16,177 bases of DNA from Chloroflexota bacterium. Its GTDB lineage: Bacteria > Chloroflexota > Dehalococcoidia > SZUA-161. Under the pieces are notes generated by a model. The model saw only the letters and a list, made by a program, of their open reading frames with translations, was not told where the DNA came from and searched no databases. The position numbers were made by a program, and so were the translations under genes. Below are positions 1 to 8,368 of this stretch, in pieces; within the stretch, counting starts at the first letter, position 1; the number at the start of each line of letters is the position of its first letter. The DNA lies in NCBI GenBank assembly GCA_030668425.1, contig DAOUTY010000012.1, positions 1-16,177 on the forward strand, read 5' to 3'.

Positions 1-1001
1 ATCAGTTGCTCAGCAATCTGAACTGTGTTGAGTGCTGCTCCTTTGCGCAGATTATCAGCCACGACCCATATCGCCAGACCGTTTGGGTGTGAGGCATCGC
101 GGCGAATGCGTCCGACAAAGACCTCATCGGTGCCGGCCACTGACCAGGGGTGAGGATACAGGCTGATGGAGGGGTCATCCAGCACCTTGACCCCGGGGGC
201 ATTGGCCAGGATGTTTCGAGCCTCCTCAGGGCTCATAGGAGCGCTGAACTCGATATGTACTGCCTCACTGTGGCTGGCAACCACCGGCACGCGCACGCAG
301 GTAGCTGAAATAGCGATGCTTTCGTCATGAAGGATTTTCCTTGTCTCGTGAATCATTTTCCACTCTTCTTTTGTGTAACCGTCATCCAAAAATACATCGA
401 TCTCAGGGAGCACGTTAAACGCTATCTGATGAGGGTAAACGTGAGGCATAGTGCTCTTTCCCTCAAGGATCTGCTTGGTTTGGTTGTTAAGCTCTTCTAC
501 AGCGGCCGATCCTGTACCGGATACCGCCTGATAGGTATCTACCACGATTCGTTTGATGGGATTTACCTTGTGTAATGGATAGATTGCAACCACCATTTGA
601 ATAGTGGAACAGTTGGGGTTGGCAATTATACCTTGATGATGCTCCAAGTCCTCTGGGTTGACCTCAGGCACCACAAGAGGAATGTCGGGCTCCATTCTGA
701 AGGCGGCACTGTTGTCGACGACTACCGCTCCTCTCTTCACTGCTATCGGTGCGAATTGCTTGCTGATCTCGCTCCCTGCTGAGAATAATACTATGTCTAC
801 GGGGTCGAAGGAATGAGTTGATAGCTCCTTCACTTCAATTTCTTGATGATTTACGAACATTTTCTTGCCTGCCGATCTATCAGAGGCAAGAAGATGAATT
901 GAGGCCATGGGAAATCCTCTCTGCTCCAGGATCTTGATAAACTCCTGCCCCACAAGCCCGGTGGCTCCGACAATAGCAGTGTGATATTTCCTTTCTAGCA
1001 C
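1..1001 (-). CDS. asd: Aspartate-semialdehyde dehydrogenase, 3' end cut by window edge
   Basis: This cytoplasmic enzyme makes L-aspartate 4-semialdehyde from aspartyl phosphate with NADPH, the branch point to lysine/diaminopimelate, threonine and methionine. Translation from 1001 gives an N-terminal Rossmann motif (GATGLVGQEF, residues 12-21), then VVDNSAAFRM, the catalytic-cysteine motif NPNCST with Cys131, and the conserved QAVSGTG stretch. The frame stays open to base 1 (333 codons), where it reads NTVQIAEQL, close to the usual C-terminus, so only a few residues should be missing. I chose the GTG at 999-1001. An in-frame TTG at 1011-1013 lies nearer to a GGAGGG Shine-Dalgarno inside the dapB end and is an alternative start. 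The gap to the dapB stop is 5 nt, so the two genes are almost certainly co-transcribed and probably translationally coupled. Both act in the same pathway. Identity is near certain; the exact start is not. Confidence 0.95.
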   Translation of the reverse strand, partial: MLERKYHTAIVGATGLVGQEFIKILEQRGFPMASIHLLASDRSAGKKMFVNHQEIEVKELSTHSFDPVDIVLFSAGSEISKQFAPIAVKRGAVVVDNSAAFRMEPDIPLVVPEVNPEDLEHHQGIIANPNCSTIQMVVAIYPLHKVNPIKRIVVDTYQAVSGTGSAAVEELNNQTKQILEGKSTMPHVYPHQIAFNVLPEIDVFLDDGYTKEEWKMIHETRKILHDESIAISATCVRVPVVASHSEAVHIEFSAPMSPEEARNILANAPGVKVLDDPSISLYPHPWSVAGTDEVFVGRIRRDASHPNGLAIWVVADNLRKGAALNTVQIAEQL

Positions 1002-1006
1002 TGATC

Positions 1007-1819
1007 CTAGCAATTTCCCTCCTCAAGACCAAGAAGCTGGTTCAGGCTGAAGACTGCTTCATTGAATTCAACGACCTTTTTGATTGCTAGGGTAACGCAG
1101 GGCATAAAGGCTTCTCTATTTATCTGGTCAAGTCGTATCCTGAGTGTTTGCCCCGGTGCGCCTAGAATGACTTCCTGATGGGCGAGCATCCCCGGCAGAC
1201 GCACGCTGTGTAGTGCTACTCCATCAAGCTCCCCACCGCGGCTGCTGGCAATGCTCTCATGTGTAGCACTGGTGTGCAAAAATGCCTTGCCTCTTGAGCT
1301 AACCATCTCCCTAGCTGTGGCTATGGCGGTTCCCGATGGTGCATCGACCTTCTGTTCGTGATGCATCTCGATAATCTCAGCGTAATCGAAGAATCTGGCT
1401 GCCATTTTGGCCAGGTGAATCATTACTACTGCCGCCAGGGAGAAGTTGGGTGCAACTACTGCACCTACTCCGCGGCTCTGGCAAAGGCTTTTAATCTCAT
1501 CGAGATCGGTAGTGGATAGCCCGGTGGTTCCGATCACCAGCCTGACATTATGTTTGACTGCAGTTCGTACTGCAGCCATCGTAGCCTTAGCAGCCGTGAA
1601 ATCTACCAGGACATCCGGGTGATAGCGCTCAAGAGTTGATTCTAGGTCTGTGGAGAGCGGGATTGAGCGGGAACCATCGGGTAAGATCAGTTCTTTGTCA
1701 TTGGCCTTTAAGTCTACTCCAGCCACTGCTTCTAGTTCTGGGTCACGACAGAGGGCTCTGAGAACCTCTTGCCCCATCTTCCCCAACGCGCCATGCACCA
1801 AAACATTTATCTTACCCAT
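1007..1819 (-). CDS. dapB: 4-hydroxy-tetrahydrodipicolinate reductase
   Basis: DapB reduces the dapA product to tetrahydrodipicolinate with NAD(P)H in the diaminopimelate/lysine pathway. The 270-residue length is normal for the family. An N-terminal nucleotide-binding motif GALGKMG is at residues 10-16, a VDFTAAKAT segment at about 72-80, and IGTTGL at 96-101. The family signature MHHEQKVDAPSGTA covers residues 152-165, with the catalytic pair His153/His154 and the Lys157 and Asp159 positions intact. The ATG at 1817-1819 is preceded by a GTGAGGA Shine-Dalgarno. It lies about 100 nt downstream of pnp and 5 nt upstream of asd on the same strand. With asd next to it, this looks like a lysine/DAP gene pair whose third member, dapA, may lie just beyond the left edge; that last point is inference. 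Confidence 0.96.
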   Translation of the reverse strand: MGKINVLVHGALGKMGQEVLRALCRDPELEAVAGVDLKANDKELILPDGSRSIPLSTDLESTLERYHPDVLVDFTAAKATMAAVRTAVKHNVRLVIGTTGLSTTDLDEIKSLCQSRGVGAVVAPNFSLAAVVMIHLAKMAARFFDYAEIIEMHHEQKVDAPSGTAIATAREMVSSRGKAFLHTSATHESIASSRGGELDGVALHSVRLPGMLAHQEVILGAPGQTLRIRLDQINREAFMPCVTLAIKKVVEFNEAVFSLNQLLGLEEGNC

Positions 1820-1833
1820 CAGATCCTCACTTC

Positions 1834-1917
1834 TTACTCACTCCTTGTCCCTATATTCCTGATGGGGTGGTCTCTTAGGATAAGCGCTTCCCGGCTGCTC
1901 TCTTGCAGGACTTGCAT
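1834..1917 (-). CDS. Possible 27-codon small ORF between pnp and dapB
   Basis: A short frame begins with ATG 5 nt after the pnp stop codon and ends with TAA 14 nt before the dapB start. It would encode a 27-residue charged peptide (MQVLQESSREALIL at the start). AAGGA lies only 1-2 nt before the ATG, which is too close for a good ribosome site. I recognise no family. It may be chance or a coupling peptide that carries ribosomes from pnp to dapB. Its position between two genes is the only argument for it. Confidence 0.15.
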   Translation of the reverse strand: MQVLQESSREALILRDHPIRNIGTRSE

Positions 1918-1921
1918 TTCC

Positions 1922-4114
1922 TTAGTCACTGTTCTCATGGTGATATGGGCGCTTATGCTGAGGTTGAGGAGCTTTCTTAAAAGGGTAGCTTGGTGAATCC
2001 GTATGTTCGCCTCCGACGCGAACTTCCGGTACTTGGGACAGCTTTTCAAGTACTGCACGGCGGGAAAGATTTATCCTGCCCATACGATCGATTTCGGTAA
2101 CCATGACCATAATCTCGTCACCAACCTTAACCACATCCTCAACGCTTGGTGCCCGATAATCGGCCAACTCGCTGATGTGCACCAGGCCCTCTTTGCCGGG
2201 GAGAATCTCAACGAAAGCTCCGAAGTTGGTTGTCCGGGTGACTTTACCGCTGTAGGTGGCGCCCGCCTCAACATCCCTGGTTAGCTCCTCAATGATCCTG
2301 ATAGCCTTTTGGGTTGCCTCCTCACTCGGTGAACCAATAAGTATAGTGCCATCATTCTCGATGTCAATAGTCACCTTGGCCTCGCTGGTAATCGACCTAA
2401 TAGTCTTACCGCCGGGGCCAATCACGTGGCGAATTTTCTCAGGGTCAATCGTTATTTTGGTTAGCCGGGGCGCATATTTGTTCAATTCCGGTCGGCTGGA
2501 GCTAATAGTTTCCTTCATACGCTCCAAGATGAAAAGGCGAGCATCCCTTGCTTGACTCAGTCCCTTCTCGATAATCTCGTATTTTATGCTCTTTATTTTA
2601 ATATCCATTTGGAGTGCTGTTATCCCCTCAGCGGTTCCTGCCACTTTAAAGTCCATATCGCCGAGGGCATCCTCTAGTCCCTGTATGTCCGTAAGCACAG
2701 CAAACCTTTCATTATCTCCTGTTATCAGTCCCATGGCGACTCCGGCCACAGGGGTCTTAATAGGTACACCAGCGTCCATCAGGGATAGGCTGCTGCCGCA
2801 GACACTCGCCATAGAAGTGCTGCCGTTGGAACTCAATACCTCGGAGACGAGGCGAATGGTGTATGGGAAATCTACTTCACTCGGGAGAACTGGGGCTAGG
2901 GCTCGTTCTGCCAGCGCACCGTGTCCGATCTCACGGCGGCCGGGAGAACCCATGCGCTTTACCTCGCCGGTACTGAACGGGGGAAAGTTGTAGTGGTGCA
3001 TGAATCGCTTGGTCTCCTCCTGTCCGATACCATCGATCTGTTGCTCTTCCCCTGGTGAGCCGAGGGTTGTGATAGTAAGCACCTGGGTTTGTCCCCTGGC
3101 GAATAATCCCGAGCCATGAGTGCGGGGGAATATACCCACCTCACAGCTTATGTGGCGAATATCGGTCAGTCCCCGGCCATCGGGTCTGGTTCCTTTGTCT
3201 AGGATGTTCGCTCTGACTGTTTCCTTTAGCGCGAGTTCAAAGGCGGAGTTTATCTCCTGAGCTGAATAAGTACCTCCCCACTTCGACATGATCTTTTCCT
3301 TAGGCTGGGCCAAAAGTGCCTCACGCTCCGCCCGGTCTTTCCCCCTAAGTCCTTCGCTAAACCTGTCCCCAACGATGGCAGCGACCTCTGCCTGAAGTTC
3401 TGGGCTAAGCTCCTTGGTTTTGGTCTCCATTTTGGGTATGCCACAGGCTTCGATGAGTTGTTCTTGCAGCTTGATTACATCTTGGTTTGCTTCCTGCCCG
3501 AATTTGATTCCTTGAAGTACGATGTCCTCTGCCAGTTCCTTTACCTCGGCCTCTACCATGGTTGCTCCATCTTTAGTGCCGACGATAATGAGGTCAAGCT
3601 TGCTCTGAGTGAGTTGGGTGAAGGTGGGATTGAGCACATACTCGCCATCTACATAGCCGACTCGACAGGCAGCCACTGGATCACTAAAGGGTATATCGGA
3701 GATGCCGAGCGCTGATGAAGCACCGATAATAGCTAGGATATCGGGGTCGTTTTCCTGATCTGCGGAAAGGACGGTTACGACCACCTGAATATCGTGGCGG
3801 AAACCCTTGGGGAAAAGTGGACGCAATGGTCGGTCCGTGAGCCTGCATGTTAGCACTGCTTCTGTGCTGGGTCGCCCTTCTCTCCTGAAGAAACTGCCAG
3901 GGATCTTCCCCGCGGCATATAGCCTTTCTTCGTAGTCTATGGTAAGCGGCAGGAAGTCTGTCCCTTCTCTGGGCTCCGCACTGGCACATGCGGTAACCAG
4001 AACTACAGTCTCACCGTAGCTGACGGTTACTGCGCCGTTGGCCTGCTCGGCGAACTTCCCAGTCTCAATAGCTATGGTTCTTCCACCGATATCACACTGA
4101 AAACGATTTGTCAT
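1922..4114 (-). CDS. pnp: Polyribonucleotide nucleotidyltransferase (PNPase)
   Basis: PNPase degrades RNA 3' to 5' by phosphorolysis and can add 3' tails; it works as a trimeric ring. The 730 residues show the full domain order: first RNase PH core (about 1-210), helical linker (about 225-300), second RNase PH core (about 310-540), KH domain (about 553-612, with GPGG at 566-569) and S1 domain (about 618-688, from TYSGKVTRTTNFGAF). Active-site features in the second core are intact: HHYNFPPFSTGEV (373-385), GRREIGHGALAERAL (392-406) and the acidic GLEDALGDMDF stretch (479-489) with Asp486. A short basic/polar tail of about 40 residues follows S1. An AGAGAGGA Shine-Dalgarno precedes the ATG. 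The gene follows rpsO by 42 nt, the classic rpsO-pnp arrangement. In other bacteria pnp autoregulates through RNase III cleavage of the leader, but I see no strong hairpin in this short gap. Confidence 0.98.
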   Translation of the reverse strand: MTNRFQCDIGGRTIAIETGKFAEQANGAVTVSYGETVVLVTACASAEPREGTDFLPLTIDYEERLYAAGKIPGSFFRREGRPSTEAVLTCRLTDRPLRPLFPKGFRHDIQVVVTVLSADQENDPDILAIIGASSALGISDIPFSDPVAACRVGYVDGEYVLNPTFTQLTQSKLDLIIVGTKDGATMVEAEVKELAEDIVLQGIKFGQEANQDVIKLQEQLIEACGIPKMETKTKELSPELQAEVAAIVGDRFSEGLRGKDRAEREALLAQPKEKIMSKWGGTYSAQEINSAFELALKETVRANILDKGTRPDGRGLTDIRHISCEVGIFPRTHGSGLFARGQTQVLTITTLGSPGEEQQIDGIGQEETKRFMHHYNFPPFSTGEVKRMGSPGRREIGHGALAERALAPVLPSEVDFPYTIRLVSEVLSSNGSTSMASVCGSSLSLMDAGVPIKTPVAGVAMGLITGDNERFAVLTDIQGLEDALGDMDFKVAGTAEGITALQMDIKIKSIKYEIIEKGLSQARDARLFILERMKETISSSRPELNKYAPRLTKITIDPEKIRHVIGPGGKTIRSITSEAKVTIDIENDGTILIGSPSEEATQKAIRIIEELTRDVEAGATYSGKVTRTTNFGAFVEILPGKEGLVHISELADYRAPSVEDVVKVGDEIMVMVTEIDRMGRINLSRRAVLEKLSQVPEVRVGGEHTDSPSYPFKKAPQPQHKRPYHHENSD

Positions 4115-4156
4115 TGGGTTTTATCCTCTCTCTTGTTCCCCCACCGAGGCCTTTCC

Positions 4157-4420
4157 CTACTTTCGGAGACCAAGCCTTGCTATCAGTTGCCGATAGCGAT
4201 TCACATCTTTCTTGTTGAGGTACTGCAGCAGGCGGCGTCGTTGTCCTACGAGCTTCAGTAGGCCTCTTCGGGAATGGTGGTCATGGGCGTGTACTTTGAG
4301 ATGTTCAGTCAGTTCATTTATTCTCTCGGTAAGTAGCGCGACCTGAATTTCCGTTGAACCACTATCTCCCTCGCGAAGTTGGAATTGGTTGATAAGGGCA
4401 CTTCTTTTCTCTTTTTCCAT
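4157..4420 (-). CDS. rpsO: 30S ribosomal protein S15
   Basis: S15 binds the central domain of 16S rRNA early in 30S assembly. The 87-residue protein has the family's typical length (85-90) and conserved segments: GDSGSTEIQVALLTERI (18-34), HLKVHAHDHHSRRGLL (40-55), the QRRRLLQYL stretch and a C-terminal YRQLIARLGLRK. GGAG lies 10 nt before the ATG. A sigma70-type promoter sits directly upstream at 4455-4484, so this is likely the first gene of the rpsO-pnp-dapB-asd transcript. In other bacteria S15 represses its own translation through the leader, but here the predicted leader is only about 30 nt, which leaves little room for a large regulatory fold. Confidence 0.98.
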   Translation of the reverse strand: MEKEKRSALINQFQLREGDSGSTEIQVALLTERINELTEHLKVHAHDHHSRRGLLKLVGQRRRLLQYLNKKDVNRYRQLIARLGLRK

Positions 4421-4454
4421 TATTTATTCACTCCATCTTGACCAACAAGAAAGT

Positions 4455-4484
4455 ATTATAACACAGGAGCAGAGCTTATGTAAA
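4455..4484 (-). promoter_or_regulatory. Sigma70-type promoter for rpsO-pnp operon
   Basis: On the minus strand, TTTACA (4479-4484) and a perfect TATAAT (4455-4460) are 18 nt apart, with a TGT just upstream of the -10 box. Transcription would start near 4448, about 28 nt before the rpsO ATG. The rest of the rad50-rpsO gap (4485-4608) holds no gene that I can support and no clear intrinsic terminator for rad50, only weak 4-5 bp stems. Confidence 0.7.
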
Positions 4485-4608
4485 TTGCTCTTCGTGTGGT
4501 TTGTTCGCTTCTGATTACCTCTGAGCGAATAATGGACAATTTCGCGAGGAAAAGCTCTCTCTCTGAAAGTCCCTGCCTTTGAATGAGCAGCCTGCGTTCT
4601 TATCTTTC

Positions 4609-6750
4609 CTAGTTCAGCGAAAACGTTGAGCCGTCCTCAGTCTTGGTAACTTCGATGCGCACAGGGAAGGCATCCTTCAACTCCTCGATATGGGTGATGA
4701 CCAGTATTTTCTCAAAGTCGTCTTGAATCGAGTTTATAGCCTCAACCAACTTCTCCCTCCCGATGCTATCCTGAGTGCCGAAGCCTTCATCGATAATAAG
4801 CGTTGGCAGTGGCGCGCCAGCTCGTCTTGCCAGGAGCTTGGATAGGGCAATCCGCAACGCGAAATTGACCCTGAAGGTTTCCCCCCCGCTGAACAGCTCG
4901 TAGTTACGTGTGCCCAGCTCGTCTGATATCTTTATCTCCAAGGTCTCGATAATACCGCCTTTCTGAGTATCGCGCTGACTCTCGATCCTTAGGTGCATTC
5001 GGTTGTCTGTCATTCGGCCCAGCAGACGGTTGGCCTCCTCTTCGATCTCAGGAAGAGCTGACTCGATGATCATGGCCTGTATGCCTTTCTTGCTGAAGGC
5101 GGTGGACAAATCATCATAGATACTTTTCTCCTCCGTCACCGAACGCAGTGTCTTTAAGTTATCCTTTTTTTCTATTTCCAGCTGAGCACAGCGATGCAGG
5201 CTTGTTTGTATCTCGACTAACTTGTCTTGACAGTTTCGCTCTCGCTCCCGTAGCTGCCGATAGGCCACTTCAGCTTGGTTGAGCTTCTCCTCAAGACGGG
5301 GCAGTGCTTCAATCTCTGCCAGAATTGCCTTCCTTTTTTCAGCGTTTTCTTGGAGCGACGCATGCAGGTCCTCTATTGCCTTCTGCGCGTGAGCCAAAGC
5401 TTCCCTTTCTTGCGGTAGCGATCTTTCTGCTTCGGTTCGCTCTCTCTCTAAGACCTCTGAACGACGTTCGCACTGACTGCGCTCCGAGGTTATCATGGTC
5501 TCCAGTTTGCTCACTTCTTGCCTTAGCTTTCTCAACTCTCCTTCTTTTTGCTGTAGCTCGCTAAGGTTAACTCGGTAGATATCTCCCTTCTCGTGCCCTT
5601 GGGATTCATAGGTAGCCATGATTCGTTCTCGCCCTTCCACTCCCAACTCCGTGCCACACAGGGGGCACTTGGCTTCTTCCTGTCCCAGCAGGTCAAGCTT
5701 GCCTTTTAGTTCCTCCATTTCCTTCTTCAACTGAGAGTTGGTTGATTGGAGATAATGGATTCGATTGGAGAGCTCTTCAGCCCGTTGTCTCGATTTGCCC
5801 AAATCCTGCTCTAGTCTGGTCAAATCATCCAAGCGTGTTTTCGTGTTGGCAAAATCCTCATCGTAACTTGAAAGCACCTTCTCGTATCTCTCAATCCTGG
5901 TGCGGTGCTCTTTGGCGCGAACATTCAGATACTGGAGTTGTTGATTCGCTTGCTCGATTTGCCCACCTAGTTCTTTATGCTGTTGCTCCTTGAATTTCAA
6001 AGCTTCTCGTGACTGTCTCAACAGGGTCAGGGCTGATTCCTGTTTCCCCACATCACTGCTGATCATAGAGATAGCTGCCTGCGTTTCCTGCAGTTCAGCC
6101 TCGTAGTCCCCCTTTTTCTCTAACTGTTGCTCGATTCGGACAAGGTTATCGCTGCGATTGCGCTGTTCGATTTCTTTCTCTTTGCTGTGGTCTTTCGCAA
6201 GTTTCTCAAGGTCATCGTATAACGAGAGACCAAGGATGTTGGCGAGGACCTCCTTTCGCTCTCCGGGCCTCTTCATGCTGAACTCATCGGCACGACCCTG
6301 AAGTAGTAAGGCGCTGTTGATGAATGTCTGATAGTCCATACGCAGTATCTCGATTATCCTTTGCTGTGTCTCCCCAATGGTGTTGCCGGTGATCGGGGAG
6401 AAACCTTCAGGAGTTGCTACCTGCAGCTCCAGAAGACTTTGCCCCGTGCCTCTCAGCCCACCCTTGGTGAGCTTGCCCTTGGCGCGCTTGCGCAGCACAC
6501 GATAGCTGTTTGGGCCAACAGCGAACTCAAATTCAACCTCCATCTCCCCCTCGCCCAGGTGAATCAAATCATCGTCGCTCTTGGCTCTGGCTTTTCCCCA
6601 CAGTGCCCAGGTGATGGCGTCGAGGAGCGCTGACTTGCCGTTGCCGTTGTCGCCGCACAGGCAAACCACGTGGAAGCTTTCGAAATAAAGCGGTGGCACG
6701 TCATCGCGGTAACACATGAAGTTTCGGAGTGCAAGCTTAATCGGGATCAT
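4609..6750 (-). CDS. rad50: Rad50/SbcC-type SMC-like ATPase, short form
   Basis: Rad50/SbcC is the ATPase and tethering partner of Mre11/SbcD in DNA double-strand-break processing and hairpin opening. The 713 residues show an N-terminal head with Walker A GDNGNGKSA (33-41) and a Q-loop region near residue 140 (YQTFINSALLLQGRADEF). Two heptad-rich arms follow (about 185-355 and 375-560), separated by a zinc hook CPLC with Cys362 and Cys365. The C-terminal head has the ABC signature SGGE (621-624), Walker B LIIDE (651-655), a D-loop just after it, and switch His687 in VITHIEEL. All ATPase motifs are intact. At 713 residues it is shorter than typical SbcC/Rad50 (roughly 850-1050), so the coiled-coil arms are short. 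No strong Shine-Dalgarno precedes the ATG; the stop of the beta-CASP gene is 10 nt upstream, which suggests coupled translation. It is the last gene of the nuclease operon. mre11 is the first, so the two partners are separated by two genes. Confidence 0.93.
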   Translation of the reverse strand: MIPIKLALRNFMCYRDDVPPLYFESFHVVCLCGDNGNGKSALLDAITWALWGKARAKSDDDLIHLGEGEMEVEFEFAVGPNSYRVLRKRAKGKLTKGGLRGTGQSLLELQVATPEGFSPITGNTIGETQQRIIEILRMDYQTFINSALLLQGRADEFSMKRPGERKEVLANILGLSLYDDLEKLAKDHSKEKEIEQRNRSDNLVRIEQQLEKKGDYEAELQETQAAISMISSDVGKQESALTLLRQSREALKFKEQQHKELGGQIEQANQQLQYLNVRAKEHRTRIERYEKVLSSYDEDFANTKTRLDDLTRLEQDLGKSRQRAEELSNRIHYLQSTNSQLKKEMEELKGKLDLLGQEEAKCPLCGTELGVEGRERIMATYESQGHEKGDIYRVNLSELQQKEGELRKLRQEVSKLETMITSERSQCERRSEVLERERTEAERSLPQEREALAHAQKAIEDLHASLQENAEKRKAILAEIEALPRLEEKLNQAEVAYRQLRERERNCQDKLVEIQTSLHRCAQLEIEKKDNLKTLRSVTEEKSIYDDLSTAFSKKGIQAMIIESALPEIEEEANRLLGRMTDNRMHLRIESQRDTQKGGIIETLEIKISDELGTRNYELFSGGETFRVNFALRIALSKLLARRAGAPLPTLIIDEGFGTQDSIGREKLVEAINSIQDDFEKILVITHIEELKDAFPVRIEVTKTEDGSTFSLN

Positions 6751-6760
6751 CGCTTGTAGC

Positions 6761-8353
6761 TCAAATGGTGTATTCCTTTCCCTCTTCGGGGCTAACTACT
6801 TTTGTACTCATGGGCACGATTTTATCGAATGCTTCGGGATGTTCCGTGTGAACAGGAAAAACTACCTTGGGGTTAATATCATGTATAAATTGCTCAATCT
6901 CAGGGCCTGATGCATGCCCGGAAGCGTGAACATAATGGGGCTCATGTGCCGGAGCATTGATGTCGAAGTGTCGAAGCCATTTTTTCAATCTTTCCTCATC
7001 GAGTTCCATCTCGGTATTGAACGGTTCACTTGAGGCACGTATGTAGGTGCTGCCTGGCGCAGGGCTCAAATCTATCAACTCGTTGAAATCGTAGTAGTCC
7101 AGATGGATCAGGTATTTAGATTGATTCTGATTTATCTGGTACGCTCTGATGCCATTAGTGAAGTGTTCTAGATTGATAGTTGAAGAAGCAGCCCTATCCC
7201 AGTCCACACTATAGCCAGCATCGTACTTGGAGTGGACGTAATCGCTCTTGCTATAGAGCATGTTCTGCTTTCTCTTGAGATAAACTCTCACTGTTTCATC
7301 GCCTGAAACGTCGGTTATGTCAAGTGCCTCGATGTGCTTTAGCCTTTCAAGCAGAAAGGCGAGCTTTGGCGATATTACGAGAATCCTGCCTGTGCGTTCA
7401 GCAACTTTCTTCATGGTTTGGTATCTGGTTATATCCTTCCATGCGAATCCGACCATTGCCAGCGCTTTTGTCTGAGATACCAGTTCCAAGCAACGGTCCT
7501 CTACGCTGCTTTCGGTATCAGGGGTGTCATTGGTTATCCTGGTACCCTCGATGATCAAGGCATCTGGCCTCGAACCTTTCAGTGCATTCCGGAAGTTCGC
7601 CGTCAGATCGCTTCTGGTGCCGTGGAAACGCAGGTCTCCTGTGTAGACGGTAGTCTTGCCATCCGATGCAGTGATTAGAAATCCCATTGCACCGGGGACG
7701 GAATGATCCACGGGGAATGACTGCACCTCGATGTTTCCAATGCTGTCATGCTCAGCGAGAGTTCTGTATTCTCTCGGCACAGCTTTAGTAGAGATCGTGT
7801 ATGCGCCGGGGAAAAAGGCTCGCGGCCCCATTTCAGAGAGCGCTCTCTTCTTGGCTACTGTGAATTCGTACTCAAATCCTCCCATGCCTATGGCTTCAGC
7901 CGTCTCGATGACAATCTTGGTAATATCTGAGCAGTAGATAGGTATCTTCTCGTCCAGCAGGGAAATGTATTGGAAGTGATCCAAATGTCCATGAGATATA
8001 AGCACCCCTTCAATGAATGGGCTTCCATTATCCTGGGCAACCTTGTTGTAGCTCTTGACATCGCTTATCCAGAGGGACTTGTCGTCACATTCGATTTCCT
8101 TCATGACCTCTTCGATACTCTCGATCTTCAGCAGGTCGTCTCTATAGATTCCGTCGATCCCAGGTGTTACACCAAGCTCTATCAGATCTCTGAGTCCGTT
8201 ATTTGTCCTCGGTTGCAGGTATTCTTCGTAGAAGTCGCCCTTTCTACCAAAGGACATTCCAAAGTCCAGGAATACCCTGGTGCCCTTGTCTTCCAGCAAG
8301 ATCTTATTTCCCCCGATCTCGCCAATTCCTCCGTAAAAGGTCAGGGAAGCCAT
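6761..8353 (-). CDS. Beta-CASP metallo-beta-lactamase nuclease, RNase J-like
   Basis: This is a predicted zinc-dependent nuclease of the metallo-beta-lactamase/beta-CASP superfamily. The N-terminus FYGGIGEIGGNKILLE resembles RNase J. Metal-site motifs are complete: HGHLDH (His121, His123, Asp125, His126), motif 3 His217 in FPVDHSVPG and motif 4 Asp240 in YTGDLRFHG. The beta-CASP parts are an acidic ALIIEGTR (Glu269), HASGHASG with His480, and FPVHTEH with His502. Residues about 45-115 form an acidic stretch before the first motif that is longer than in RNase J, where that motif comes near residue 74. The 530-residue length is near that of RNase J. An AAAGGAG Shine-Dalgarno stands just before the ATG, and the gap from the RecB-like nuclease is 15 nt. 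RNase J acts on RNA, while the SNM1/Artemis branch acts on DNA. The location inside an Mre11-Rad50 operon makes a DNA-repair role plausible, but the substrate cannot be read from the sequence. Confidence 0.88.
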   Translation of the reverse strand: MASLTFYGGIGEIGGNKILLEDKGTRVFLDFGMSFGRKGDFYEEYLQPRTNNGLRDLIELGVTPGIDGIYRDDLLKIESIEEVMKEIECDDKSLWISDVKSYNKVAQDNGSPFIEGVLISHGHLDHFQYISLLDEKIPIYCSDITKIVIETAEAIGMGGFEYEFTVAKKRALSEMGPRAFFPGAYTISTKAVPREYRTLAEHDSIGNIEVQSFPVDHSVPGAMGFLITASDGKTTVYTGDLRFHGTRSDLTANFRNALKGSRPDALIIEGTRITNDTPDTESSVEDRCLELVSQTKALAMVGFAWKDITRYQTMKKVAERTGRILVISPKLAFLLERLKHIEALDITDVSGDETVRVYLKRKQNMLYSKSDYVHSKYDAGYSVDWDRAASSTINLEHFTNGIRAYQINQNQSKYLIHLDYYDFNELIDLSPAPGSTYIRASSEPFNTEMELDEERLKKWLRHFDINAPAHEPHYVHASGHASGPEIEQFIHDINPKVVFPVHTEHPEAFDKIVPMSTKVVSPEEGKEYTI

Positions 8354-8368
8354 TGGGAGCTCCTTTTG

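Noticed and set aside
4115..4156. An RNase III-type hairpin or terminator between rpsO and pnp
   Set aside because: The 42-nt gap contains no convincing inverted repeat.
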